From: Levilactobacillus fuyuanensis
GTDB taxonomy: Bacteria > Bacillota > Bacilli > Lactobacillales > Lactobacillaceae
NCBI RefSeq assembly: GCF_003946395.1
Contig: NZ_RHNZ01000021.1
Location: forward strand, 1-43,999
DNA length: 43,999 nucleotides
Direction: 5' to 3'
Position numbers and translations under genes: made by a program. The notes under the pieces were generated by a model. It did no database searches. It had not been told where the DNA came from and was given only the letters and a program-made list of their open reading frames with translations. Positions within the stretch are counted from its first letter, which is position 1; each line of letters begins with the position of its first letter. This document shows, piece after piece, positions 1-7,787 of the stretch.

Positions 1-9
1 TTTTGCTAT

Positions 10-34
10 CCGCCCGCATAGCGGGTGGGTTTTT
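10..34 (+). terminator. Intrinsic terminator near left edge
   Basis: Eight-pair stem CCGCCCGC / GCGGGTGG (one G-T pair) with a three-base loop, followed by five T on the + strand. No + strand gene is visible to its left in the window, so the transcript it ends is unknown. A second hairpin without a T tract (GCACGC, loop TTTA, GCGTGC) follows at 40-55. Confidence 0.55.
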
Positions 35-78
35 GTTTCGCACGCTTTAGCGTGCTCAACTGGGCCTAAAGGCAATAC

Positions 79-105
79 TAAAAAGCACCGCACAAGGCGG
101 TGCTT
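79..105 (-). terminator. Terminator of hpf
   Basis: Perfect nine-pair stem AAGCACCGC / GCGGTGCTT with a five-base loop, followed by TTTTT on the minus strand. It lies 25 bases past the hpf stop codon. Confidence 0.85.
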
Positions 106-129
106 CATTAGTTTAGTTAACATTATTGG

Positions 130-684
130 TTATTGGTCGTCGGCTTCGATCAAACCATAGCGGCCGTCGTTACGACGGTACACAATGCTAATGCCGTTCG
201 TTTCAGCATCTTCGTAGATAAAGAAGTCGTGGCCTAACATGTCCATTTGCAGGACAGCCTCTTCATTATCCATTGGCTTCAACGAAACGCGCTTGGTCCG
301 AACAACCTCTAACTCCTTACCTTCAGCTGGTTCTGGCTCCGCAGCTTCGGGTGCGAAATCAAGGTTCTTGTAACCTTTTTCCCGGGACTTACGGTTAACT
401 TTGGTCTTGTACTTGCGAATTTGCCGTTCCAGCTTATCGGTAACCAAATCAACACTTGCATATAAGTCCGGAGAAGTTTCCTCTGCCCGTAATGTCAAGT
501 ATGGGAGTGGGATTGTTACTTCAACCTTCGCTGTCTTGTTTTGGTAGACCTTCAGGTTGACATGCGCAATTGCCTCAACTTTGTTGTCGAAATATTTCTC
601 CAACTTGCTGATACGCTTTTCAACGTAATCCCGTATTGCGTCAGTAACTTCGATGTTTTCACCACGAATATTAAATGTGAGCAT
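130..684 (-). CDS. hpf: Long-form ribosome hibernation promoting factor
   Basis: 184 aa, the usual length for long HPF of Firmicutes. The N-terminal domain (about 1-100, starting MLTFNIRGENIEVTD) is the HPF/YfiA fold that binds the 30S subunit in the mRNA/tRNA channel. A charged, Pro/Ala/Glu-rich linker follows (about 105-125). The C-terminal domain (about 127-184, with RTKRVSLKPM, EAVLQMDMLGHDFF and GISIVYRRNDGRYGLIE) is the dimerisation domain that joins two 70S ribosomes into inactive 100S particles. ATG start with a GGGAGAGAAG ribosome site. It has its own promoter and terminator, so it is monocistronic. It lies directly downstream of comFC on the same strand, a common Lactobacillales order. 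The role in stationary phase is family knowledge. Confidence 0.95.
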   Translation of the reverse strand: MLTFNIRGENIEVTDAIRDYVEKRISKLEKYFDNKVEAIAHVNLKVYQNKTAKVEVTIPLPYLTLRAEETSPDLYASVDLVTDKLERQIRKYKTKVNRKSREKGYKNLDFAPEAAEPEPAEGKELEVVRTKRVSLKPMDNEEAVLQMDMLGHDFFIYEDAETNGISIVYRRNDGRYGLIEADDQ

Positions 685-768
685 AAAACTTCTCTCCCTT
701 CAACCAAGAAATACTTGGCTTGCTCAGCATTAGAAGGACCACTCTTCTAATATGCTTTGCTTACTATT

Positions 769-797
769 ATTATAATAGAAAGCCCTATCAGAAACAA
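769..797 (-). promoter_or_regulatory. Promoter of hpf
   Basis: Minus strand -35 TTGTTT (792-797), 17-base spacer, perfect -10 TATAAT (769-774). The leader contains two hairpins: ATTAGAA / TTCTAAT (about 731-750) and CCAAG / CTTGG (about 702-716). Their role is unknown. Confidence 0.65.
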
Positions 798-822
798 TTA
801 TTCTCACGAAATTTAATGGTGT

Positions 823-1500
823 TCAACGCGCTAAAGTCAAGCTAGTAACCGCTTTCGCGCCTCCTAAATAAATTTGGTTTGCTGCGTGCCGCAATGTTCT
901 TCCTGTCGTATAGACGTCATCCAGTAGTAAAACCCGCCGATTTGCGATAATTTTGGCCGCAGCTGCGTCCAGCATAAACGGTTGTGGCGTGACCAATCGT
1001 TCCGCTCGGGTCTTAGCCGATTGTGGCTGAGATTTGTGATCTGCCTTAACCCGGAGCACCTGTTGGAAAGGCTGATCGCGTAGCCACCCCGTGACTTGAT
1101 TAAAGCCTCGGGTCAACCACGTATGCTGATCCACCGGAATCGGCACTAGAACATCATAAGTCTGCCGCGCTAGTGCCCGATATAAGGGTGCCTGCAGCGC
1201 CTTCCGTAAGGCGTAATCCCCTTGAAATTTATACTGTTGCATGTAGGCCTTCATCCCCGCATCATACTGAAATAACGCATGGTTCGTCAGCGTTTCCGTC
1301 CCCCACCGTTCGCAGTCGTGACACCGAATGGTTGTAGCTTGCTGACGGCCACAAGCCGGGCAGTGGGCTCCGGTGATTGGTGTAAACCGTTCCTGACAGC
1401 TTGAGCAGAGCGCTGGTACCGGTAGCGGTCGCCAGCGCAACAAGTCCTGCAGGGTCACCGGCGGCTCAAATGTTCGGGTACACCAGACACATCTCGTCAT
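823..1500 (-). CDS. comFC: ComF family phosphoribosyltransferase-like protein
   Basis: 225 aa. The N-terminus holds paired cysteine motifs that look zinc-binding (CVWC at 4-7, CSSC about 33, CPAC about 48, CHDC about 60). The C-terminus carries a type I phosphoribosyltransferase signature, RRVLLLDDVYTTGRT (about 187-201). ComFC acts in DNA uptake during natural competence, probably with the ComFA helicase; its enzymatic activity is not settled. The ATG overlaps the comFA stop by four bases (ATGA), indicating translational coupling. The short co-directional gap to hpf holds the hpf promoter. Confidence 0.92.
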   Translation of the reverse strand: MTRCVWCTRTFEPPVTLQDLLRWRPLPVPALCSSCQERFTPITGAHCPACGRQQATTIRCHDCERWGTETLTNHALFQYDAGMKAYMQQYKFQGDYALRKALQAPLYRALARQTYDVLVPIPVDQHTWLTRGFNQVTGWLRDQPFQQVLRVKADHKSQPQSAKTRAERLVTPQPFMLDAAAAKIIANRRVLLLDDVYTTGRTLRHAANQIYLGGAKAVTSLTLAR

Positions 1501-2813
1501 GGTCGCCGTCCTCCCCGCTGCTTTCCCTGTCGATTGAGTCGCGTGATCATGGCCTGTGCCCGCCGAACGACTCGCGTCTGCGTTTGGACGTAGCAGGTCA
1601 CCTCTCCGTCCGGGAAGTCTGCGCTCCGCCCCGCTCGACCGGCAATCTGAACCAATGCCGCCGTTGAGAAGACAGCATCGTCGCCGCCTAGAATCACCAC
1701 AGCTATATTGGAAAAGGTTACCCCGCGTTCCAGAATTGTGGTGGTCACCAGATACGAAAGTTTTTGATCGCGTAACGCCTGAACTTTACCAGTCCGTTCT
1801 GGATCTGCGGCGTGAACACTGACCCCACCGCGGACACCCTGTTGGCCCAATTCAGCCATGATTTCGGGTAAGTCACGGACGTGCGGGACGAACAACAGAA
1901 AACGTTGCCCTTTTCCCAAATAAGCCAAGAGTTGTCGAATGAGTGGCCGCGGCAGTCGTCCTTTATGCAAGCGCTCTCGCCACCGCCACGCTAGTCTCAC
2001 CCGCAACTGCGGTAAGAGATAGCCGTGGTAGCGCAAGGGTAAATAGGTCGTAACCAATGTCCGCTGGCGAATCTGTCGTTGCAACTTTTCTCCGGGCGTC
2101 GCCGTGAGGTAGAGGTGCTGCCCCTTAGACTTTTCGGCGCGCGTGATAGCCAGTTGGAGTAAGGGACTCGTGGCCAACGGAAAAGCATCGACCTCATCCA
2201 CAATGATCCAATCGAAGGCCTGATCAAACCGCAACAACTGGTGCGTCGTACAGACTGTCAGCTGACTATATTGATAGGGCGCTGACTGCTCACCATACAG
2301 CAGACACTGACTGACCGCAGCAAACGCAGCCCGAATCCGGGGGGCCAGCTCCAAGCAAACGTCCACTCGTGGTGAGACCCACGCAATCCGCCAGCCCTGG
2401 GTCACCGCCCAGGCCAATGCCGGATAGACGATCTCGGTCTTTCCCGCGCCGGTCACAGCCCACAACAACTGATTTTGTCCCAGTTGTACGTGCTGGCGAA
2501 TACTCTCGGCGGCCTGTTGCTGATCCGGACTCAGCTCCCCCGTCCAAGTCAGCGGCGACTCTGGCGGCGAGAAGCGATTTGGCTCCGGAATAGTGTATAA
2601 TTTAGTCTGTGAGGTCACCCGCCCCAATTGCAGGCACTGGCGACAATACCACGCACCATTGGGCAACTGATCCGTGTCCGCTAACCACTGCTGGCACCGT
2701 TGACACTGGTAGTGTGCGCCAACTTGCTGAACAGCCGGCATTCCCATTCCTAACTGAGATGTTCCTGTTGCGGCTGATAAACGGCGACCAAAGTATTCTG
2801 ATAAATCAATCAT
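1497..2813 (-). CDS. comFA: ComFA, DNA translocation helicase of competence
   Basis: 438 aa superfamily 2 ATPase. A four-cysteine zinc motif near the N-terminus (CQRC about 37, CRQC about 57) is followed by Walker A AVTGAGKTE (about 118), Walker B IIVDEVDAFP (about 203), motif III LYLTATPGE (about 234), and a C-terminal helicase domain with TTTILERGVTF and QIAGRAGRS. ComFA pulls single-stranded DNA through the ComEC channel. ATG with GGGAGGA site. First gene of a comFA-comFC operon, divergent from yvyE across only 78 bp. Induction in lactobacilli is thought to need an alternative sigma factor; I could not identify a clear promoter box. Confidence 0.95.
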   Translation of the reverse strand: MIDLSEYFGRRLSAATGTSQLGMGMPAVQQVGAHYQCQRCQQWLADTDQLPNGAWYCRQCLQLGRVTSQTKLYTIPEPNRFSPPESPLTWTGELSPDQQQAAESIRQHVQLGQNQLLWAVTGAGKTEIVYPALAWAVTQGWRIAWVSPRVDVCLELAPRIRAAFAAVSQCLLYGEQSAPYQYSQLTVCTTHQLLRFDQAFDWIIVDEVDAFPLATSPLLQLAITRAEKSKGQHLYLTATPGEKLQRQIRQRTLVTTYLPLRYHGYLLPQLRVRLAWRWRERLHKGRLPRPLIRQLLAYLGKGQRFLLFVPHVRDLPEIMAELGQQGVRGGVSVHAADPERTGKVQALRDQKLSYLVTTTILERGVTFSNIAVVILGGDDAVFSTAALVQIAGRAGRSADFPDGEVTCYVQTQTRVVRRAQAMITRLNRQGKQRGGRRP

Positions 2814-2891
2814 AGCGTTCCTCCCATCTGATGGTACAGGAACTAACTCCGTAAAAAGCGGCGAAATATTTTTCGAGAAAGGTGTTTTTTT

Positions 2892-3554
2892 ATGGAAACT
2901 GACTATTTAACGATTCAAGCGACCGGTCAACATGATCTGGAAATCAAAAAATCCCGCTTTATTACCGACATTGCCCGGGTATCAACTGAAGACGAGGCCA
3001 AGGCCTTTCTCGCCACCGTCAGTGCGCGTGAACCCAAGGCCAATCATCATTGTTGGGCCTACGTCTTAGGCGAGCACGACGAGATTCAGCGAGAAAGCGA
3101 CAACGGCGAGCCTTCAGGAACGGCCGGTGTTCCCATTTTGACGGTCTTGCAACGTAATCAGCTTCACAACGTGATTGCCGTCGTCACCCGTTACTTTGGT
3201 GGCATCAAGCTAGGCGCCGGTGGCCTGATTCGCGCCTACAGCAACGCCACATCAACGGCGATTGAAGCCGTTGGTGTGGTCAAACGTGTCCGTCAACGGG
3301 CCCTGACCCTGACGGTCGATTACGCCAACTATGATCGGCTGAGTCACTATTTAACCGAAGAAAAAATTACGACGCTAGACACCACCTACACGGACGCCGT
3401 AGCCGTCACGATTGCGGTAGACTTGGATAACGTCGACGCCACTCAGCAGGCCATTACAGACCTCCTCAGTAACCGGTTGACCGTAACCACCGGTGACATC
3501 GACTACCACGAAGTCCCCGCTGAGATCCACGCCAGCAGTCGCGAGTCAGACTGA
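2892..3554 (+). CDS. yvyE: YigZ/YvyE family protein (IMPACT domain)
   Basis: 220 aa. The N-terminal IMPACT (UPF0029) domain (about 1-130) contains KKSRFI, NHHCWAY, DNGEPSGTAG and VVTRYFGGIKLGAGGLIRAY, the classic signature. A C-terminal DUF1949-like ferredoxin fold follows (about 140-205). The family is near universal and linked to translation in eukaryotes; bacterial function is unproven. ATG start with AGAAAGGTG upstream. It usually sits opposite comFA in lactobacilli, as here. About 155 bp without recognisable content separates it from the structured repeat at 3711. Confidence 0.92.
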   Translation: METDYLTIQATGQHDLEIKKSRFITDIARVSTEDEAKAFLATVSAREPKANHHCWAYVLGEHDEIQRESDNGEPSGTAGVPILTVLQRNQLHNVIAVVTRYFGGIKLGAGGLIRAYSNATSTAIEAVGVVKRVRQRALTLTVDYANYDRLSHYLTEEKITTLDTTYTDAVAVTIAVDLDNVDATQQAITDLLSNRLTVTTGDIDYHEVPAEIHASSRESD

Positions 3555-3710
3555 CTTTGTAAAATACGTCGGGTTTGTCTGCAACCTGAGATTCCGCCGC
3601 GACCGCAGCGAACCGCTTTTAAAAATTACGTTAATCCGAGCTGATGTTTAACGCGGTCACAAATTTGGCTCACGTCAGGACTAAACTAAATTGCGGCTAA
3701 AAAACTAGCT

Positions 3711-3906
3711 TAGCCGGAGGAAGCCAGGGATGGCGCCAGCCGTGACGACGGTGTTAGACCGGGCGCTTGATTTTTCCCGGCCTTATACCGTGGGACGTGT
3801 TTGGAAACTCGCACGAATTTCGCGAGGTTTCAAACCGAGCTGGAAGCCCGCTCTTCGGCTGCAAGCGGTCCCCACAGCGGCAGAATCCCTGGCAGCCGCA
3901 GGCGAC
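3711..3906 (+). repeat. Structured repeat, type 1, copy 1 (subgroup A)
   Basis: 196 bp from TAGCCGGAGG to CCGCAGGCGAC. The closing helix pairs GCCAGGGAT with ATCCCTGGC. Inside are three hairpins: P2 ACGGTGT / ATACCGT with an apical CCGGG / CCCGG; P3, GTTTGGAAAC and TCGC against GCGA and GTTTCAAAC; and P4 AGCC / GGCT. The unpaired block GGTCCCCACAG before the closing strand is shared by all type 1 copies except for one base in copy 5. It lies between the convergent genes yvyE and tagO. A small reading frame inside it (from 3801) is an artefact of the repeat. Confidence 0.85.
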
Positions 3907-3930
3907 TGATTTCATCCCAATCTAATGACA

Positions 3931-3971
3931 TGAAAAAAGCAGCACACCAATTTAATGGCGTGCTGCTTTCG
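3931..3971 (-). terminator. Terminator of tagO
   Basis: Stem AAGCAGCAC / GTGCTGCTT with a further GC pair above it, followed on the minus strand by TTTTTT. Starts one base after the tagO stop. Confidence 0.85.
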
Positions 3972-3972
3972 T

Positions 3973-5067
3973 TTAATCTGAATTTTTAGACGTTAACTGC
4001 TTCACGATACGCTTGATCCAATGCAATAACGGCTGGCGGTTCGACCCCACCAAGCCGATTGCCTCGACGAAGAGTTCCAAACCGATCAGAATGGCTATCG
4101 TCAAGAGAACCGAGCCCACAATCGTTGACAGCGGGTACAGCAATGAGATAAAAGAAAAAATCAGGGCAATACCGTAGATGACCAACACCGTTTGCCGGTG
4201 GGTCAATCCCAGTTGCATTAACCGATGGTGCAAATGGTGCTTATCGGCATGTGAGATCGGCTGCTTGTTTAAGATCCGCCGAATCATCGCGTACACGGTA
4301 TCCGTGATGGGCACCCCCAAGATAATTACGGGGATAATCACGGAGATAAAGGTCACGTTCTTCAACCCATACAGTGAGAAACAAGCAATCATAAACCCAA
4401 TGAATTGGGCCCCGGTATCCCCCAGATAAATCCGTGCTGGGAAGAAATTGTAAGGCAAGAACCCGACCATCGCAGCAACCAAAGCAAAGATCATGATGGC
4501 AACCCAAGTATTCGCTACGTTGAGGAAGAACAAGCCAATAATCCCGGTCGTCGTCAAAGCAATGATGGAAACCCCCGTTGCCAAGCCATCGAGCCCATCA
4601 ATCAAGTTGATGGCGTTGACAATTGCCACGATCCACAGCAACGTGATGGGTAAGGCCAGCCAGCCAAAGTGCCAGACGCCAATAAACGGTAGCGTCAGGT
4701 AGCGCATTCGAACGCCCGCAATAAAGTAGACTTCCAGTGCAGCGGCTAATTGGAACATCACTTTCTGCCGTGGTTTTAATTCAAAAACATCATCAATCAT
4801 ACCACCCGCGATGATAATACATTCACCGCCGAACAGGCCCCACAACTGTTGCGTCGGCATTTGATCGCGCAAGAGAAACATGGTTGAAAAGGTAAACGCA
4901 ATAAAGATTGCCAGGCCACCCAGTGTCGGCATTGGCACCTTGTTGACCCGTCGTTGATTCGGTTTATCCACCGCACCAATTTGAAACGCAAAGCGGCGTA
5001 CAAACGGCGTTAGGACTGCGGAGATAATCATGGTAGCAAACAAGCTAACAATAATCTCAAATCTCAT
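3973..5067 (-). CDS. tagO: Undecaprenyl-phosphate GlcNAc-1-phosphate transferase
   Basis: 364 aa integral membrane protein of the WecA/TagO/MraY family with about ten or eleven hydrophobic segments. Signature motifs: IDDVFELKPRQK (about 92-103), the catalytic loop NLIDGLDGLATG (about 152-163), LGDTGAQFIGF (about 216-226) and the histidine-rich loop HADKHHLHHRLMQLG (about 273-287). It transfers GlcNAc-1-phosphate from UDP-GlcNAc to undecaprenyl phosphate on the inner membrane face, the first step of wall teichoic acid and related polymers. Monocistronic with a strong terminator. MraY is less likely because of the RRVNKVPMPTLGG start and the gene context. Confidence 0.93.
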   Translation of the reverse strand: MRFEIIVSLFATMIISAVLTPFVRRFAFQIGAVDKPNQRRVNKVPMPTLGGLAIFIAFTFSTMFLLRDQMPTQQLWGLFGGECIIIAGGMIDDVFELKPRQKVMFQLAAALEVYFIAGVRMRYLTLPFIGVWHFGWLALPITLLWIVAIVNAINLIDGLDGLATGVSIIALTTTGIIGLFFLNVANTWVAIMIFALVAAMVGFLPYNFFPARIYLGDTGAQFIGFMIACFSLYGLKNVTFISVIIPVIILGVPITDTVYAMIRRILNKQPISHADKHHLHHRLMQLGLTHRQTVLVIYGIALIFSFISLLYPLSTIVGSVLLTIAILIGLELFVEAIGLVGSNRQPLLHWIKRIVKQLTSKNSD

Positions 5068-5319
5068 AAAGTGTCCTCTTTCTTTCCTACATATCTTTTG
5101 CTAATTATACAAATCTCGCAATTTAAACACAACCGCCATTTGCAGAATGTTCAGAAAAGTTAAGGTTTGCAGGAGTCCTCAACACTTTTCACAAGCACAA
5201 CCATCCAAGACAGCACTTAGTTAGTTCAGCGAAAAACCAATGAAAACAAATGCCTACTGGATTCCGCTAATTATAAGTATATAAATATTCGGTAATCGCC
5301 GAAATGGCGGTGCTTACGC
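5068..5319. other. Non-coding gap between tagO and lrgA
   Basis: AT-rich divergent intergenic region. It should hold the tagO promoter (minus strand), which I cannot place with confidence. An inverted repeat TTCGG-N6-CCGAA at about 5288-5303 lies just upstream of the lrgA -35 box and could be an operator. Nothing else recognised. Confidence 0.4.
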
Positions 5320-5348
5320 TTGTGTATTCGGAAGCTGCCCCATATAAT
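5320..5348 (+). promoter_or_regulatory. Promoter of lrgA (copy 1)
   Basis: -35 TTGTGT (5320-5325), 17-base spacer, perfect -10 TATAAT (5343-5348). The -10 and flanking bases are conserved upstream of the second lrgAB copy, which supports function. The leader to the lrgA start is about 115 bases. Confidence 0.7.
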
Positions 5349-5468
5349 GTGGTTAGTTCAAGAGCAATTAAGTTCTTATTGATATTTTTATAATTGGTGT
5401 CTAATTTCTTTGTGAAATTTCGGCAATTGTTGCTTGAATTTGGTGTTTCATTGAAAGGAGATTTTTCT

Positions 5469-5906
5469 ATGGCTAGCCAAGATAAAGTTCCCCAAACGGA
5501 AACCACCGAAGAGAAGCCATCCCCTATTATTGTGCAGATGGCCATCTTCGCCGCAGTTTTGTTCGTCTCCAGTTTAATTTCACCTTTATTTCCGCCATCC
5601 TTCCCCGTACCAACACCGGTTATTGGCTTGATTATTCTCTACTTCCTACTAGCTTCACATATCGTCAAGCTACGAAACGTTGAAAAGTTTGGTGATTTCA
5701 TGATCAGTCTGATTGCCTTTCTCTTCGTGCCATCCGGGATTCAACTGGCCGCCAGCCTCGACATTCTCAAGGCTCAGGGGATTCAAATTGTTAGCGTCGT
5801 CCTGATTGCAACGATTGTCATGCTGGTCGTTGTCGCCTACACCACAGCCGGTATGATTTGGATTCGTAAGCACGTCTTCCACCGCAGCGTTGACGTTAAA
5901 TCCTAA
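5469..5906 (+). CDS. lrgA: LrgA/CidA family holin-like membrane protein
   Basis: 145 aa with four predicted membrane segments (about 22-38, 45-62, 73-95, 107-131). Conserved features include VPTPVIGLIILYFLL, LRNVEKFGDFMISLIAFLFVPSG and LDILKAQG. LrgA is related to phage holins; with LrgB it controls murein hydrolase activity and lysis, and some LrgAB homologues transport pyruvate or other small metabolites. The start is the ATG after AAAGGAG; an earlier in-frame codon at 5394 has no ribosome site. Unlike most lrgAB operons, lrgB does not follow at once: 284 bp containing a repeat remnant separate them. No lytSR sensor genes are in the window. Confidence 0.9.
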   Translation: MASQDKVPQTETTEEKPSPIIVQMAIFAAVLFVSSLISPLFPPSFPVPTPVIGLIILYFLLASHIVKLRNVEKFGDFMISLIAFLFVPSGIQLAASLDILKAQGIQIVSVVLIATIVMLVVVAYTTAGMIWIRKHVFHRSVDVKS

Positions 5907-6190
5907 TAAAAGACCAACTATCTTCAGCACTTCGGTTCAATCTGTCAGTCCCCTCACGTTTAATTCTTCAAAAACATAAAGATTGAAAATTCCTAAGCCT
6001 ATTTCAGCTTAGTCTGTGAATTCTGCCTGTCTTAAACCAACTCCGAATACAAGTTAATTCGCTGGCCAATAACTTACTCGGTACCTCATTTATCGATCTA
6101 ATCAATGGTTAACAAACCTAGCCAGCGTTCTGGCAGCCACAGGCGAAAACTTTCAACCTTTAGCATAAAGCATAAAAGAGATGAGTGTCC
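5907..6190. other. Gap between lrgA and lrgB with a repeat remnant
   Basis: The 284 bp hold no gene. At 6118-6149 lies a short piece that matches the 3' end of the type 1 structured repeat: CCAG-N4-CTGG hairpin followed by CAGCCACAGGCGA (intact copies have CAGCCGCAGGCGAC). It looks like an internally deleted or decayed element inserted in the operon. No strong terminator was found, so lrgA and lrgB may still be cotranscribed. Confidence 0.5.
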
Positions 6191-6997
6191 ATGATTATTC
6201 TTACAGCAGCACCGCACATGGCGGTCTGGGGCAAGTGGCTGGGCGATGCGCTTGGCACTAATGCAGCTGGCGCTCCTGCCGGCAATGCCGTCTTCGGGAT
6301 TTTTCTGTCCCTGTTAGTTTATCTGATTGGTCAATGGCTCTTCAAAGTAGGCAAAGGCTTCTTCCTATTTCAACCCCTCTTTGTTGGGATGGTCCTCGGA
6401 ATCTTTATCCTGTTTCTGATGGCCAAGGTCTTTGGGACCACTACCGCAGAATTCTACAAGTCAGCCTACAAACCGGGTGGAGACATTATCTTCTGGTTCC
6501 TGAATCCAGCAACGATTGCTTTTGCTATTCCACTGTATCGACGCAATGACATCGTTAAGCGTTTCTGGCTTGAAATCACCCTGTCCCTCATTATCGGCCT
6601 CGTGGTCTCGCTGTTCTTCATCTATGGTGCGGCCCGACTGCTAGGCTTGAACGATATCGGTATCGCCTCAATGCTACCTCAAGCGGCCACGACTGCGATT
6701 GCCATGCCAATTGCCGCGGCAACTGGTGGAAATGCAGCCATCACGGCCATGGCCTGTATCCTCAATGCCGTCATTATTTACGCACTGGGCGGTTGGCTGG
6801 TTAAGTTCTTCCGGCTCAACAACGATCCCATCGGTGCTGGCCTCGGTTTAGGAACCGCGGGCCACACTGTGGGTTCCGCCAAGGCTTTGCAACTGGGGTC
6901 CATTCAAGAGTCCATGGCGTCGATTGCCGTCGTCATTATTTCAATTGTGGTTGATATCGTCGTGCCACCTTTTGCCGCCTTTATGGGCTTAAAGTAA
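6191..6997 (+). CDS. lrgB: LrgB family membrane protein (copy 1)
   Basis: 268 aa polytopic membrane protein. The C-terminal half has LrgB hallmarks: FWFLNPATIAFAIPLYRR (about 98-115), SMLPQAATTAIAMPIA (about 155-170) and GLGLGTAGHTVGSAKA (about 217-232). Acts with LrgA at the membrane in control of autolysis or metabolite export. Start chosen at the ATG that matches the start of copy 2; a GTG two codons earlier is possible but poorly placed relative to the GAGATGAG site. An N-terminal stretch containing VFGIFLSLLVYLIGQWLFK adds about 35 residues relative to many LrgB proteins and is shared by both copies. Confidence 0.9.
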   Translation: MIILTAAPHMAVWGKWLGDALGTNAAGAPAGNAVFGIFLSLLVYLIGQWLFKVGKGFFLFQPLFVGMVLGIFILFLMAKVFGTTTAEFYKSAYKPGGDIIFWFLNPATIAFAIPLYRRNDIVKRFWLEITLSLIIGLVVSLFFIYGAARLLGLNDIGIASMLPQAATTAIAMPIAAATGGNAAITAMACILNAVIIYALGGWLVKFFRLNNDPIGAGLGLGTAGHTVGSAKALQLGSIQESMASIAVVIISIVVDIVVPPFAAFMGLK

Positions 6998-7004
6998 CCC
7001 GATT

Positions 7005-7039
7005 TGAAAGAGCGTAGACCAATCTCTCACTCTTTTTTT
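7005..7039 (+). terminator. Possible terminator after lrgB (copy 1)
   Basis: AAAGAG / CTCTTT stem around an imperfect interior, followed by seven T. The T tract is convincing, the stem is weak. Confidence 0.4.
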
Positions 7040-7173
7040 GACCAAATTTCGTGATTTAGTAACGAATCCGATGGCTTGTGAAGAATAGTTATCTTGAAAC
7101 CCTTTTTGAAACCTAGGCTGGCTACTTGCAGACATATGTTACTACACAAGCCGTGTCATACCGCAGATTGTCC

Positions 7174-7201
7174 TTGTGCATTCCGTTCAACTCCATATAA
7201 T
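7174..7201 (+). promoter_or_regulatory. Promoter of second lrgAB copy
   Basis: -35 TTGTGC (7174-7179), 16-base spacer, -10 TATAAT (7196-7201). It aligns with the promoter of the first copy (shared CCATATAATG, then GAGCAAT downstream), so the duplication included the promoter. It would drive the intact lrgB copy 2. Confidence 0.6.
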
Positions 7202-7319
7202 GATTACGAGCAATCGAGAACGGATTCACAGCTAGTTTCATCCTGCCTCTGCCAAGACCTTCTTTGTGAAATCTCTACAATCGTCGTATCACGCTTCATG
7301 CTTGAAAGGCAGTTTTATC

Positions 7320-7751
7320 TTGGCTGCGACTAACCACGCCATTGGAGACGGTCGAGGAACAGCTCACACCAATTCTGGGCCAGAAGAGTATCTTCGCTGT
7401 GATTCTATTCATAGCAAGTCTCATCTCACCCTGTTCCCAACGGCTCTGACCGTGCCTACGCCAGTAATTGACATCGTACTTCTCTATATCCTGCTGGCCA
7501 CTCATATTCTAAAACGACGTAACGTTGAAAAATTCGCTGATTTTATAATCAGCCTGACTGCTTTTCTCTTCGTCCCTGACGGCGTCCAACTTGCCGCAAG
7601 CCTTGACATTCTAGGGGCCCAGGGACTCCAAATTACCGCGGTCGTGTTGATTGCCACCATCGTCAGGTTGGTGCTAGTCAGCTACACCGCCGTCGGGTTG
7701 ATTTAGCATCGTCAGCACCTGCTCCACCGCGCAATAGCGGCCGAACAGGAG
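7320..7751 (+). pseudogene. Decayed second lrgA
   Basis: Homologous to lrgA along its length but broken. After a TTG in place of ATG, the N-terminal coding matches run in one frame (ETVEEQLTPILGQ, then AVILFIASLISP, against ETTEEKPSPIIVQ and AAVLFVSSLISP of the intact copy). They then shift to another frame at about 7430 (LFPTALTVPTPVI and onward, matching LFPPSFPVPTPVI). The conserved Trp codon after TAVGLI has become TAG (7704-7706), and homology continues past it. At least one frameshift plus a nonsense mutation. The 5' untranslated region with the ribosome site (TTGAAAGGCAG against TTGAAAGGAG) was duplicated too. Sequencing error cannot explain the overall divergence. Confidence 0.8.
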
Positions 7752-7787
7752 TCGACCCTTTAGTCCCTAAATTAAGAAGGTTATAAA

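Noticed and set aside
2814-2891. Competence (CIN-type) promoter box for comFA
   Set aside because: Only partial likeness (TACGGAGT) to the known box; not enough to call.
3801-3989. Small reading frame near yvyE, with similar ones at 35354-35581 and 38767-38973
   Set aside because: All are accidental frames across type 1 repeats. The similar peptides (for example GPHSRR) arise from the DNA repeat and have no ribosome sites.
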